A DNA stretch of 64,000 nucleotides from Membranipora membranacea (Eukaryota; Bryozoa; Gymnolaemata; Cheilostomatida; Membraniporidae). Each line of letters begins with the position of its first letter. Positions within the stretch are counted from its first letter, which is position 1. Below are positions 28,401 to 43,400 of this stretch, one piece after another. A program made the position numbers and the translations under genes. Below the pieces are notes generated by a model. It had not been told where the DNA came from. It saw only the letters and a program-made list of their open reading frames with translations, and ran no database searches. The stretch lies in NCBI GenBank assembly GCA_914767715.1, contig OU612071.1, positions 8,227,493 to 8,291,492 of the forward strand. The letters run 5' to 3'.

Positions 28401-31400
28401 TAGAATGTGTCTACGTAAAATACCTAATGCATATTATCACAGGGATATTTTTTAATACATTTTATTCACTGACGTAATCATTTGGAAAGAAAAGAACCAA
28501 AAATTCTCAACTTTTGAGTTTCTATTCTTTAACTTTATTGGCATTGATTGACTTATTAGTTTAGAATGTGTTGATGTGAGATACCTAGTGCGTATCACTG
28601 AGATTATTTTAAATACATCTTATTGACTGACAGAAGCATTTTGAAGAATTATTTCCAATCAGAATGACAAAGAATGAAACAAATAGTCTAGAATGTGTGG
28701 ACATAACAAATGGCAAGGTTGCAAAGTTGATTGCAATAGTGTAATTAAAAATTGGAGGCATTCACACACCAAGCAAACTGAGTCACCGTCTATCTCTGTA
28801 CAAAAAATGTAGAGATAATGTGTAAAGGACACTTGTTAGGGGAAATAGCGAATAGATAATGTTGATAAATGGTGCAACCTCTCAGTGGTAGTAAAAGTAA
28901 AGCGCACAGTTTGTACCAGAGACATTTCGTATAAAATATACATTCTGCGCATGCTCAGCTTTGGGCATGAGCTGATCTCCGCAAAATTGAGTCTCGGATT
29001 TCCGAAGCCATCTGAATGGCTACCTGCTCTGGTGACATACTCTGCAAAGCGTGCGGATTTGTCATTAATAGTTATCCTCTCTTGTCATTATTAGCTGATT
29101 TTGATTGACAGTTTATGCAGGGGATATCCCATTTCCCCTTTCCAAAGTTGCAATCAGAACCCAAACTAAACTCATTGTTCTTGCACATGTGCAAATTCAA
29201 GTCACGCATGATGCATACTTAGCCTAACAACACCTGCTTTGTGGTAATGATAGCCTAGTTTATCAGTGATCTACATGCCCAGTCAGATCACGAGAGTCAG
29301 TATGTAAAATATATATGATCAGTCTTCTCATAATAATTCAATAATAATAATTTAACAATAATTTAAGCATGTCAATACAGGCTACCCTGATACCTGTTGC
29401 AAGTTGCAAATGTATAGCTGTCATTATTATTATTATTCTCACCTGTATTAAATATTCCAGTTGATACATGCAGGTACCGAGTTCAGCCATAGTGGGTTTG
29501 AATAACTCTCTCATCCTGTAAGTGACCATCATCTACCAATCAGAAAACAAGATATAAATAATCGTAAGCAATAGGGTAACTGAACATAAACGCAGAATAA
29601 ATCAGAATACAAGATATTAAATATCGTAAAATAAAAGAGTAACTGAACGTAGGTTTTGTTCGTTTCGCTCAAAGTCCAGACTCTCCTGTTCCGAGGGTCA
29701 TATAAATATCTTCTTACACTATTATAATTTATTTTTTTTGTCCTTTTCATTTGTTTTGGCAAATAATGTAAAACATCTTCCTCAAAATTATTTATATTGC
29801 TTAATAATGTATTAAAAACAAGAAACATCCTTCTCCTTTGAAATTGTCTTCTGTTATGACAGAAGAGGATAACCTTTCAATTGCAGCCAATTTTGACCAT
29901 GTAGTTTCAGAGTCAAATTGTAGTAGCTTCTCAATGAGATCAGTTTAAATGATCTGACCTAATGGAAATGCTGTAAGGGCCCTTACCAACTAGTGTGAGT
30001 GAAGATTTTGCAGTTATAGTATGATGTCATATATCAGGATAGCAGATGAAAAGCACATGATGTTTTTTAGATAAGCTACTACATACTTCTGTTCAACTCA
30101 ATATAATGGGCTGTTTGGATCGAAATCTATGAGGTAATTAAAAAGTCCGAATTGACTCATGAGAGTTGTCTTCTTTTATTTCAAGGGAGGCAACTATTAC
30201 TTTATCGGCATTTTATTACTTGTGTATGGCTGGCTTTAATCAGGCTTAATAGAGCAGTATCTTTGAAATAGTGGATTAAGTGGATTAAATACTTGATTAA
30301 TTCTTATAATCAAAATCTTAATCCAAATAGGTGCCACCCTTCCTTTATCACCACCCCCCCCCACTCCACTTGGACATCCATTAAGAGTCTGAGCACAAAG
30401 GGATTATTTTCGGAGTCTGGCCATATATACATAGATTCTTTGGCTGGAATATAAATATTTATGCGTCGGATCACACAGACTATATAGATATACGAGTCTG
30501 ATCACACAGACTACATACACACTAACCTGTATAAGTACAGAGAAGGCCTCTTCCTCAGGCATCATCATAAGTAGAAGTCCGACTATAAAACCAGAACCCT
30601 GACAGTATCCCACCTCTCTGTCGTGTAACGAGTACGCCTACAAGTAAACATAAACAGTAACATTAACAATAACACCAACAGTATTACTAACAGAAATATC
30701 ATCATTAACATCAACAATATCATAAACAATAACATTAACAAAAACGGTAAAATTTATGGCAACAGAGGCAGTTCTAAGCATATCTACTATAACAGTAGCA
30801 GTAAAACTGTGACAGTAGCATCAACAGTAAAACATAATGATCATCCTAAAACAAGAAGAGCTTGGCACAGGTGTAACTTCGAAGTATCCCTGAAGATGAT
30901 GCAATAGATGTGAGGTATGGTACGGTATGGTTCAGCCTTTTTACCAACTCAAACGATCAGTAAACGGCAGCAATTTCTGAGAATGATTGCTCTGCCTGTA
31001 ACTGCGCATATTTAGCAGTCAGTTTTTAAATTATTTATTCAACTCACAACTCAAACAACGATTCTTCCCTTTATGGCAAACATTATTGATTGAGCAAATA
31101 AAAATCACTTTTTTGTTTTGTTATACAAGCATCACAAGAACCATGATTAATCAGTACTAATGGAAAGGCTCAGCATTACAGAAAACAATTGCTAAGCAGC
31201 TTAGCATACAAAAAAATGTCATTGCCGAAATCCGAGAATATAATTAATTACCTTGTTCAAAAGTGGCTTGGCTGTAGCACAAAGCTCGATGTCTGAATTT
31301 GTAATTGAAATTCAATTCAACTAGATCACCACGACTAACAAATTGACTACACAACAATTGCAATTTTAAAGGATTTTCAGATGTTGCCCTGTCATGAGCA

Positions 31401-34400
31401 ACCCCCAACTCCTATGGTGGCTGATACAATATTATAATTCCATTAAGTCAAACAACCAATCAAATCTTCTGACATTACCTTCATGACATTGAACAGACTC
31501 TCCTGTCCGAGACCGTCTTTCTCCATAAAGAATTCATGCTCAGGATAAGTGCGAGCTATGTCTCTTCTTATCACCTTTTCACACGCCGATGTCTGATAAT
31601 TACAGAAAATTAAAGAATAAATACAAACCGGTAGAAAACTTCACCTTAATACATCCATGAAATGAAGATCGAAATCATCAAAGTTGTTTTGCAGGCTTAT
31701 CGGCTCTGAGACAAGCCCAAAACTGACTGTTTGGTACATCTCATACTCAAGACCACTTTTGATCTTGACTACAACTTTCATTGTGTTTTCAGCTTTAGTT
31801 CCAGTATAAAATAGCAGCCCCCTCAGCTGTTTTACGTTGACCCGCCTAAAAATGCAATGTGAACTTGGAAACTTGATTGAGCTTTTGCTGAGCTTTAGAC
31901 CCACAATTCATGACACATAAAAAAGGTGATGGGAAATTCTAACTGTCCACGTTCGGATAAACATCAATTTTTGATGAAGATTGTTGTCAATAAATGCAGA
32001 TAAAAAAAAGCAAGATTTTTCCAGTTCAAACGCAGTCTACTGTTACATTTATAGGACAAGCAGTTTTATAACTCACCTGTTTAAGGTAGGCAGCATATTT
32101 ATCTTTATAAGGACAGTTATCAGCACCACACAGATACTGCCACACGAGGCAGCGGAACTCCTGAGGAACTCCCTTATACACCAGATCCTATAATTATAGA
32201 TAGAGCCAAATAAAGAGATGGAGAAATGTGTCGAATTTGAGTAGTGAACGAGTGGCACGAGGGGCGGGTGCCTTGACGATAGCGACTTTGCGCCGATGAG
32301 TTGATGGAAAGCAAACCTCCCTGCACTGGTTTGGCTTAGAGTAAGTCATTGTTGCACTGAAACAATGAAGAGTTGGCAGCCTCCCTGGTTGCGCAACAGC
32401 GTAAACACACCAATTATGTCAAACCACCGAAACTTACAAAATGGATTGAGGGATCGATGAGATTGAGTGAGATGCTCAGCAACACACAGGGGTGGCTTCA
32501 TGCTGCTGGGGCCGGCCATGAGGAGGCTGTACTAGAGAAGGCCTCGAAACAGCGCTTGACTCATGGTTTCTAGCTGAACACCAGTGTGTCGTGCACTGTA
32601 TGTTGTATCTTGAGAAAGCCATTGCTGTCCAAGGCAGCAACGCTAACTTTACAACTTCAGAAGTGGGCGTGACCGTTAAATATCGCTGATTGGCTATTCG
32701 CATTTTATGCGCAAGTGGAAGGTCTCTATATCTATAGTCTCTGGTTTTATTAAAGTGTTTGTAAAGGAACAGGGTTCTTGGTATCATTTTTGAGCTTGAA
32801 ATGAGATTAAGACAGCTATCACACATGCATTTGCATGAAAAATAAGTCTTCAGGGTTACTTGGTCTGGTAGGTTTGGGGGTTATAAGTTAACACTCTTGA
32901 GTTGCCTACTCATGCACAGCCCAACTTGTCCAGGCGATTTGTAATGTGCCTATTATGGGGGAAATACAGTAATATTAGTGACTATTGTGGTTAGATAACA
33001 ACTTTTGCAAATACATGACAACGTCACTCACAATAGTCTGTCGATGACATAAAAGTTCAAATTTAATGAGTTGAGACCGCTAATCAAAACAACCTTCATA
33101 TCTGTTATGAGCCCATGTTGAAGAAGAGATTAGAAGAACCACTGTACCAAAGATTATAAATACTGACTGTACTTTACAATCAATGACTATGACCCATTCC
33201 CTGTCCACAGCTTTTCAAGCGAGTGAGTTTCATTTCATACCGCTGCGCTTGTTTACTCTGTTTGAATAAGATTACACTGGAGCAATGGATTCTTCTTGCT
33301 GACAAAGCCTTGCTTATTTTAGATTTACGTAAAAATGGGCCATACAATGCTTTATGGTTAGTACCAAATCTTGCGATAATATCCAACACTAGCCCCCCAA
33401 ATAAGATCCATAGTGATGAAATAACTCAAAAACTCGACAAATTAATTTCCTATGTGACTGATGTGTGCTTTGACATAGGTTCTCATATGGCCTGCTGCAC
33501 TCAGTCAGTAATATTGATAGTCCATGTTTAGATGTGCTGCACAGATGGACAAGATCTGATGTAAAATAATACAGAAAGTTTCTCAAGGTACTCCACTGCT
33601 TACACGATTATCAATACTCCTCTCTTTAGGAGCCAGTCAAATTCATTTACATTTTTCATCACCCTGAAGTCCGAAATAACTAGATGACAATTTTATTTAC
33701 TTCAATTTACTTTGTGACTTTTAAATTCCAGTTTTTGATGTAAACAACAAAGTTAACCCGAGAAAATCTTGTGAGTCCAAACATCAGAATATTTACAAAA
33801 ATTGTTGTAAAGATTCTCAAAACTTCAAATCACTCAGTATTAATCATCGCATGCTATGGATTTTAACATCATCCTAATGCCTGAAATGTCGAGATTTAAA
33901 AACAAATTATTTTAGATTTTTGTGCAAATTAGAAAAACATCCAGTCTACATGTGTAAATTTTGTATCTTCCATTGAAATTCTATTGAAAGCCACTAATCA
34001 AAGCAAAACGGCTGAACACAGAGTTTGATTGGAATGTCATATCATAGTATTTATAATCTTCAATACAATCCATGTAGCCACAATCTCATTTATTCATCGA
34101 ATAAATATAAACAAAACCTTGAAATACTTTAGCCATGTATTGATCTGCCTTTATATTGCCAATTTCTATCTCGAGCAGTAACCATGGTTAACAGAAAATG
34201 TTGTATCTGTCAAAGCACTGTGGGTTATTTCCAGTGGCCGAAATCATACAGATTTAAACTTGTGTGTTGTGACTACCTCAGAGATATTTTCCCTCTGATA
34301 ATCACATGGACTCGACGTCGATTTGCAAAAAATGCCTCCGAAATGATATTCAATCTTGCTCTCACTAGAGCTGTTAATCTATCTGTAATTTTCATTCTCA

Positions 34401-37400
34401 CTGTCGGATGAGCTAGAGCTGTAATTTTTTGCTATGTTCGATTTAGATCAGTTAGCTTTGTCATTGAATTATGAAATGTCATACACTATCCCATTTTACC
34501 AGCTAAACCACATGCCCAGCAAACGCAAAATGTTTTTAAAATGTTTTGTACCTCGTGATAATGTTGTGATCGGGCAATTGCATTCAAGAGCATACTCCCT
34601 GATATTGTTGTATGATATCGGGTTGACTGGCTGAAACGCAGCTCATTGGAGATATTATATTATTGTGTTTAAAACATCGCCTCAAAATGTTATTCCCATC
34701 ACTTCACAAAATTATTTTTTGTAACATTATCAGCAAGTTTTGACATAACGCTCTAACGACAAGCTATCCAAAATGTTCCCATAACTCCAATATAATATCT
34801 AGCAATATTGATATCCAATGTCTTTGTTTTAACAATTTTGTGTAACATTATCCACCTGTTGTGACATAACGTTCTAACGAGAAGTTTTCCAAAATGCTAT
34901 GATAACTCCGATATAATATCCAGCATGATTGATATGCCATGTCCTTGTTGTAACAAGGTGCACCGACTTTTACTGTAACATCTAGTGGAATTGACTATAT
35001 GGCAATTTGACAAAAATGCTTTCATGACACTCTGTTAATGTTCTGAATGACTTCGTGGAATGACATCACTACAACTTCTTGAAGCTTATCCAGCAATAAC
35101 ATCATGGCAAAACAGGTGTAAAATTGTTCTCTCAAAATCATTTTGTAACCTGATCAAAACAATATCAAGGAATAATCATCAGTAATTATATGATTACTGT
35201 GTCTCAGAGCTTTGCAAAATTTTATCAATAGATATCACAGATAGTATATTTTATTATCTTTCATTTTATCTGTTTAGAAACATTTATTCTGACTGCAACT
35301 TGTGAGTGAATAAGTGGTTTCCACCATTTGAATAGCATATTTTTAGTTGGGGGAGGATTTTAGGCTAATGAGGCTTGGGTCAACGTCCGGTTGAGTGTGG
35401 TTTACAGGATTGAACAACTTTTTGTGAAAGGTTGATAGTCATGCTGCGGCCCATCATGCTGGGCTTTGACGATTGGCTGTATTTTGCTGCAAGGCACGCA
35501 GCTGAGTTTAACGAGGTTTTATGTTTGTGTTGCGAGTTCATATCATGTTCACCGTCTACCATATGTCCACAAGCAGTGCGAATAATAACCACCATACCAG
35601 TTCTAATTTGTTCTGAAAAATTGACATTTCTAACCCTCATTTTATGCGTATGTCACATGGGCTTATGCAAAATTAACATCCGATGATGAATTGGGAGTTG
35701 TTCTCTCATGAACCATAATGTCATTGGGACTGCATTACGTTTATCATCTAAGCATAACCAAGGAATTATACACAGATGCTACAATTCCATACGCAAACTG
35801 GTTGGACCACATGCCATCGGAATTTTAACTTCATGTAGGAAGATCATGTAAAATAATATTAGCTGCTTTAAATTGGAAGATAGGAATCATACAATATGAC
35901 TTTTTGTTGACTATGCAGGAATGTGCACAGCAGCGTATCAAGTTTGAGAACTACCGCTATTTCTGTTTCAAGGTTTAAAATCTGATGTCACAAAGACAAT
36001 CAGCCATACATTTAATAACACAAAATTACACCCCGTACACGTGGGCACAGCAACTGCAATATATTTAATAAATTGCTTTGCTTGCTTCAACATAAATAAC
36101 TGTATAATAGAAATCCTTGAATTAGGAGAAAAACTATTGTGAACAATTTTATGCACACGCTTAACAAAGAGTTGCTCCCACTTGCATAAAAAATCACATT
36201 TATACATTGTTCGAATAAATTCCTAAGGTTCAAGGATTCCACACCATGCAATAATTGTTCATCACCTGAGGGATTGCTCATTGGGCACTATTGAATTACT
36301 TTTAGGGCCTGGTGTTGTCTGAATAAGTGGAAATTATATTTTAAAAAAAGCGATGCTCGAAGCTTTTCTTGATCTATTGTGAGGAGAAAACTCTGAGAAG
36401 GGCACAATCGGATCGTTAATCCTGATTGACCACTATGGCTAGATTTGACCTGAAGGCAGTCAGGGTAGAAATAGTTTGCAGGCAAACCAACAATAAACAA
36501 TAGTGATCACTACATCATAGGTGCCCAAACTTGTCCTACCATGGGTCATATTCGCAGTTTAGAAAATGTCCGTGGGCCAAGAGTAGTTATGCTTGGTGAT
36601 TATTGATAGTCGCTAGGAGGCCCCATAACAAATATTTTGCTTCATAATTTTGAACATTGCATGAGGAAATAATTTTTTTGGGCTAGTGAACTGACTAATC
36701 CAAATAATCACATGTCCTGGTTGAGGATTTTTCAAAACTGATTCCATTCGGAATATTAGCAAATAAGCGAATAAGAGGGCGGCTTATAAAAACGGGAGAA
36801 TCAGAACCATTCAGGGGCGTACTGTAATTATTTTTGTTGTAGAGAACTAATTCAACAAGTGGGAATTTTTTTGGTGTCCTTTTCTTGCAGACTGATGTTC
36901 TCTAGTTCTGTTCTCTATTCAGTTGTAGGCCAATCCATGTAAGTTTTTTCAGAAAACAGACCATGTTGCATGGTATGAGTTATCAGGACATTTGCGCCCC
37001 GCATGAATTATCGCCGTTTGTGGAGTGTCACGATGGCAATTGAGCCACTTAAATTTGCTAGTTGTGGGCCACATTTGGCCCATGGGCCCCAATTTGGACA
37101 CCCTTGCACCACATAGTCATGGTTTGAAGTTAAAATCTGGTTTTCAGTCTTCCTAAAATTTAAACGAATTATAAAGTACATTTAGTACAAAAATTATCAC
37201 ATTTACATGTTCACTTTGAAATCTCAGCAAACGACAATTCAACTTTGAGAAATGCATAATGATTGATAGGGTTTGCTCCTCACACTTACATAAAAATTAA
37301 TTAATCAAGAGTAACTTTGCTGGCGAAGTGTTGGAGGATAAATACCATCAATCAATCAAGCAATTTATCAGTTCACAATGTATTACAAGTGTATCCCTAA

Positions 37401-40400
37401 AACATCCGCCTCCATTACAATTCCGCAATCTAGACAACAAATTAGTTATTTTGGTATCACATTTATACGTGGCTGTCTGCGCTGAAGGTAAAAAGCTCAC
37501 ATTTAAAAATCAGAAACTGAAATTCTAGCGATACATACTATAGAAATGATTCCTAAGAATATGATTTACAGGGTGGATTTCTCCCTTTTGATTGTGAACC
37601 TGCCATCTTTTACCAAAGCGCCTAGTAAGTAAACCCAGCTGAGGGGTTTGGGGGCGCTGGAAGCCCACCCAACGGGGTGCGGCGCAGAGCCCCGGCCCCA
37701 AAGCCTAGAGAGCAATTTTGGGCCTTTGCATTGCATTGGCTGGGTTTTGTAGGAGTGTCTCAGGTGAAAATTCACAAGCAGATTACTAAAAGAATAAAGC
37801 AGTCAACCTAAATAGTATGCAACCTACAGCCACGATCGCCATCCCGAACGCCATTAAGGGCTGCCTGTGGGTTGTTTTTTGTTGTAATCTATCTTATCAT
37901 ACAATCAAGGTGCTTGTCAATTAGATCAGGAATAATTCTGCCTGGTATCCTACCTAATAACCTAAAGCATGACATAAGTATTCCAAATGACAGCACCTTA
38001 ATCGGCCGCCTGTATATCAACGATGTGTTTTTTCTGAGGGAGATCAATTAAATTAGCTTGAGCAGACACAGCTGAATTTTATTGTGAAAAAACTATGGAG
38101 CTTAGCTGACTTTGAACAAGAGAAAATCACAGATGAGTATGGGCTAATAAATTCTGTGTTAATTTGGCCTCAGTTCAATCTGTGCTATATAAGGGACAGT
38201 TTGTTGACACCCTCTGATTATTATGATTATAACACTGGGCTAATACAATTCACTGCTAAGCTTCTGATCCCACTGTTGAATAGAGTTGATGATTGACTGT
38301 CCATTCATACAGTTATAAAATTGTCGATGTAAATAAACATACATCATCTAGTATTGTCATTTACATGAAATAGGCCTATATTATGTAACTTTGGGGTGTG
38401 GCGGTATACTTTAGAACATTCCTGTTGCTCTCTTCCACCGGTCACGGCCTGCGGCGTAACCAGTTGATCAGGAGCGACTCGGAATGCAGGCAAATGGACC
38501 AAACTTGGTCTAGTATACTAGGACATGGCCCTTATATTTTAATTAAGAGGTAACATAAGTGAATATAATTAGGCTGAGTATTATGTAACCTCAAGGTCAG
38601 ATTATCAAACCATTACTGGCTAGGTTTCATCTGGCTAAAAAGTGTGATGGCAGTCATAAGATCAAAGTGATAAACATCATGAACTTCCTTTGCTTTGATA
38701 ATGATCGATCAATCACATGCAGGTATGGTGTAAGACTACCTGTCATACATGACAAGTTGTCATACATGACAAGTTGGCAGACCCAGAAATCAAGAGGTCT
38801 CCAAGGACGAACTATAAACCCGGACTACCACTCTGCGTCCAAGAGTGTGGATGCAATTTAGGCCTAGTGTATAATATTTCCAAGCCAAAACTTGACTGTA
38901 AATTTTATTAATTGCATAATTTTACCTCATTATGTGGATGAAATTGTCTTGATTTAACCAACTTGGGAGGAGCAGCCATAACGACACTGGTAGGTAAGGC
39001 TCGAATATTGAATAGCCGCTTACAATACGTAGTGTTAATAAGCAAATACATAGGTATGTGTACTGTGATGGTAGGAGAACACAGTAACTCTTGCAAAGGG
39101 TAGCTTCAAAAACTTTCTGAGTAAAGGAAGCTGGAAAAGGGAGGAGAAAGGGAGATAGGGAGGGGATGGGAATTACCCCTAAAAACTGGGAGCCTCCCTA
39201 CCAAAAAGGGAGACTTGTCAGGTATGCTACCTGCATGTGATCACAGAGTAAGGATATATGTATATATATATATATATATCCTTACTCTGTGATGTGATCA
39301 TAATGCTGTTGACTGTAGTAATATTTTTTTCTAAGTTTGCATTTGACATGATCTGGCAACTGTCACTGCGGGAGGTTAATCTTCGACTATGTTGTCCTTT
39401 TTATGAACTCAGGGACTGTGGAAATAGTGTACAAATCCTCTGTCTGTTTAGACAGAATCATTACGGAATGCACTTTCTATTGAATAAGTCAGAGTCATAC
39501 ACTTAGGTGCAAGATTTACTAGCTTACAGACTATGCATGATAATATCTCCCATTATTCAATTTCCATAGGCTAAGTAATTGGCTCATCCAACATTCCCTA
39601 AAACCACAAACTGATTGATTCTGCAGCCACATGTTTCAAAATTATTATGATGTAAACAATTTCAACAGTTCAATAAAAGGACAGATAATAGTGACTGCAA
39701 AATAAGCAGTAAGCCCAAAATTGACCAGGGGACTATGAACAAGGTTTTTAGGCCACATGAATCTGTACGTACAGGGGGGGGGGGGGTTCTCCTAGTTTTC
39801 GCCACATTCTACTGCTCAATAATTTATTTTCAACTGTTACCAGTTCCTAGTCTAATTTAAGCTCGACAAATCTTCATCCATGCTTTTTATATTGACCCAG
39901 GACGATTAAATGAGGCTAGGGTGTCAACTAAAATTTTTAATAATTTTTATACCGTTGTATACTGCTGCATTCCTATTCTGCTGTGATAGAATTGAGAGAG
40001 TATGGAGTTTTGCAAAAAAAAAACGATAAAGAGAATCGGAATCAGTATAACACATCACATCTAATAATCTGTGGAGTGCCACTAGTATAGACCTTATGAC
40101 ATGAATTAGCACTGCAGTGCACTGATGATTAATTATGCATACTGCAACTGCTAACTGTAATTATGCTAACTGCATAGTACAGAGGCACTACACAAATGAT
40201 CATTGTGTAGACCACAACAAATACCTTATGATATCAGGACCTATGATATTATCTATAAATAGCAAAATTTATAAATAGCACATATGGATCACATTGACCT
40301 AGCTCAGTGTCAATCCTCTGGCATCCTGTGACATCATGCATCTAACCCTAGCATAAAACATCTTGCTAAAATTTTACAGTATTTTCAGACTGTTCAGATG

Positions 40401-43400
40401 TTTTACCCAATCGCAGGCACTTGGTGTCATGGTGTCAGGTAATCAACACACAGTCTTTTTCTGTGATTTGGTTCCGCTTTTTCGATGTTTGCCAGATTAT
40501 AGGCAGTACCTAACTACTTGCATGTCCAAGCATGTCAAAGCATGATTTCCATGCAATAGCATAATACTAATTAAATAGTACATCTCCAAACAAGCTTTGA
40601 TCTTCTGAGTGAATAATTTGGCCATTAATTTGACACTTGTTACCTGGTTATTTCGGAAAGTTTTATATTCGACTTTTAAACGTGTGCAGGGAAATGAGTA
40701 TACGAGTCATCATTCTGTCTAATTTACCCAGTCTCCCTATCTTATTTAAATTTTGTGCGAAATATATATTTTAATCAATTAAATATTTATGATCTGTGTC
40801 TGACACAATTAGCCTATTGATAATCTCATGCAGTTATAGCAATTCTACCCCATATCATTCCTATGCACACATGGTTGGAGCCACCAAAACTCGTTTGGGC
40901 TTCTTGTTGTACTAAGGTACACAAAGAGACAACATCTTCATGTGTCGACTTTCTATTCATGATGAACACAGACAACAGTTTCATACACCCACATGAAAAA
41001 ATCACAGGGTTATGTGAAATAGAGCTTATTTCAAGAATTGTGTTGTTACAATATGTGGTCGAAACATTTTATAATTGACCACTATTGATAAGCACCCTTG
41101 AGACTTGTAAAGCACAGCCAGCCGAATAATTGTAGCTGGCATCAACCACTTGTGCCATCATAGGATACCTCAGTCAATTGAAATCTAATCTGAAAACAAC
41201 ATCAGTCTCTCAAACTAGTACAGCAAAATGGCTCCAAAAGCACCATTGTATTACATCGTCAGCTCCATTGGAAGAGAGGAAGTAAGCATTGTTAGCAGTA
41301 ATTGGATCAAAAACTCAATTTTATTAAAGGAAAAGGACAAGCTAAAACACTCAGTTGTGGTGAGTCATAAATTTCCTTAGCAAAACACTTTTTTTTTTAA
41401 ATTTCCAATATTCAAATATGCAGTTTTATTTTAATGATTTCAAATCTATTTTTTAAGATTTATCAAGTTGGTTCATTTGAAAAGAGTGCCATATGGTTGA
41501 AATGCCCCAAATACTGATTTTTGGTATACATTGGTGTTTAGCAGCGCCAACATGGATTGACAAGACAAAGCCTCGCAAGTGCCTATGCCTTACTGATCTG
41601 TGGATATTCCAAATGTTATCTTGGATTCCTTTCTTATTGACTAGTGTAACAGCTGCTCTGATTATTTTTTCCAGAAATGCTATTGGCCACCACCCACCAC
41701 AAACGGAAAAAGCCTCAGGAAGGAGCATGCATTTCCAGATATTGGCAATTGGAAGTTGTATGACGCGAAGATATTGCAGCTTACAGGTAATGAGACAAAG
41801 CTAACATTGTCTACGGCATTGGTTTCAATAATTTATCATGATTGCATCACACTATAGGAAAGTACTATATTACGCCGATAAATTCTTGTGGGATATCCCA
41901 TTCACTTGGTATTATCGGCTGTGGAATCTTTTAATCTTCGAGGGTGGTTATAGCGGAGATTATAGCTCAAAAAATAATTTCTAAAATGAGAGACTTTCAA
42001 AAAAAAGCACAGCTGATACATATATCCTCAGTAACAGGATGGAACTCGGAGTTGCAACCTTAGTCAATTCATAATATGTATTTGAGCGCTGCACACATAA
42101 CATGACCACCGCATGCACAATAGAGCCAAACTTAAGTTCAATCTACAAAAGTTTGCAGTACTAAGCAAGATCGTGTTGCAAACATATGCCAGCATCCCTC
42201 TCACTAAAATGTTACGCATTTTCTTTCCAGAGGACCACGAAAAGGCCAAGGTGTATGAGTCGCAAGCAAGAAAGAAGGATGATATCACTACTGGTTAGTT
42301 AAACTTTACATAAAAATATAAATAAATATAACTGATGTCCCCAGCAATGTGGTTGCTGTTAGGTTGGAGGTAATGGTTCGGTTTAAAGGCTGTCCTTTCC
42401 TATGTCTGAATTAATTACTATCACTAAGCATCAATATTTGTCAATCATTCAAAGAAATATTCACATGGCCTGACATTCAAATCAAGTGTCTGCGCTTTCG
42501 ACCATTGAAAACTCAGGGAACAGCACTGTATATGTATATATTTAGTCCTGTTTGATCTCGATGCTTCACAGGTCGCTGTACTGCTACATAAAAATTGGTC
42601 CTGCTTAAGATTTCCCTTGTAAAAAGAGTCAAGGATATTTATTCTAGGAATTCTTACAAGTATTTGGGTTGTTGGATGTTGTCAATATAAACTATTGGCG
42701 AGGCAATTTATTTCTGGTAAACAAGCGCAGACTGAACTAATGATTTCATACCACAAACAGGTTAACATTGATGTTTTGGTTTGAAAATACTGTGTTTATG
42801 TAGATACAGAGGCTGGTGAACAAAGCTTGAGGAAACAAACTCTGTCATCTCCCCAGCGAATTCAGAAGGACCCTAGTAAGTGTATGCAACATTCTTTTAT
42901 TTTCACATTTAATTTAGGGCATGCAGTTGTGGTTGGTCGGTTTATGTAGCGAAAAGGACCACTAAATCTTTGGTTGGGAACTGATAGCAAGCAGTAAGGA
43001 GTGGTCACTGTCATGATGTGTATGCATGATTTGCAGTACCGGTATTGGTGTTTTGATATTTGGTGTGAGTTGATCATTACTATACACGTTATGGCCGGTC
43101 TAGGTCTTGCTGCTAGTCAGCATTTCCTTTATACTGTGATAAATATTAAAATGTATCCCACATTGAGCACCATTATCGATTTGTTGCACTCCAACCCCTT
43201 GCCGGCAATACGGCAATACGTTAAATATGATCTGTGGTTTGTTATGGTCCATATAATAAACAATTTTGTGCCCGGTGCAATCATTTGACTAAGAAGTTAA
43301 TTCAGTTGTAATTTTTTAAAGATGATGGTGATGGAGAAGAGAGGAATGGTGCAAATGATGACAATAGTACACATGATGGCAGTAGTATGGCTATACCACT

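Noticed and set aside
29533-29828. Minus-strand open frame of 99 codons touching EVI5 exon 9.
   Set aside because: It is intron sequence read through just upstream of the exon 9 acceptor; the hydrophobic part is AT-rich translation.
31641-31904. Minus-strand open frame of 87 codons between EVI5 exons 6 and 7.
   Set aside because: Exon 6 and exon 7 already join in phase and match EVI5 directly; this frame has no acceptor in the right phase.
35380-35686. Open frames on both strands suggesting a transposon protein.
   Set aside because: No motif recognised and no inverted repeats found around them.
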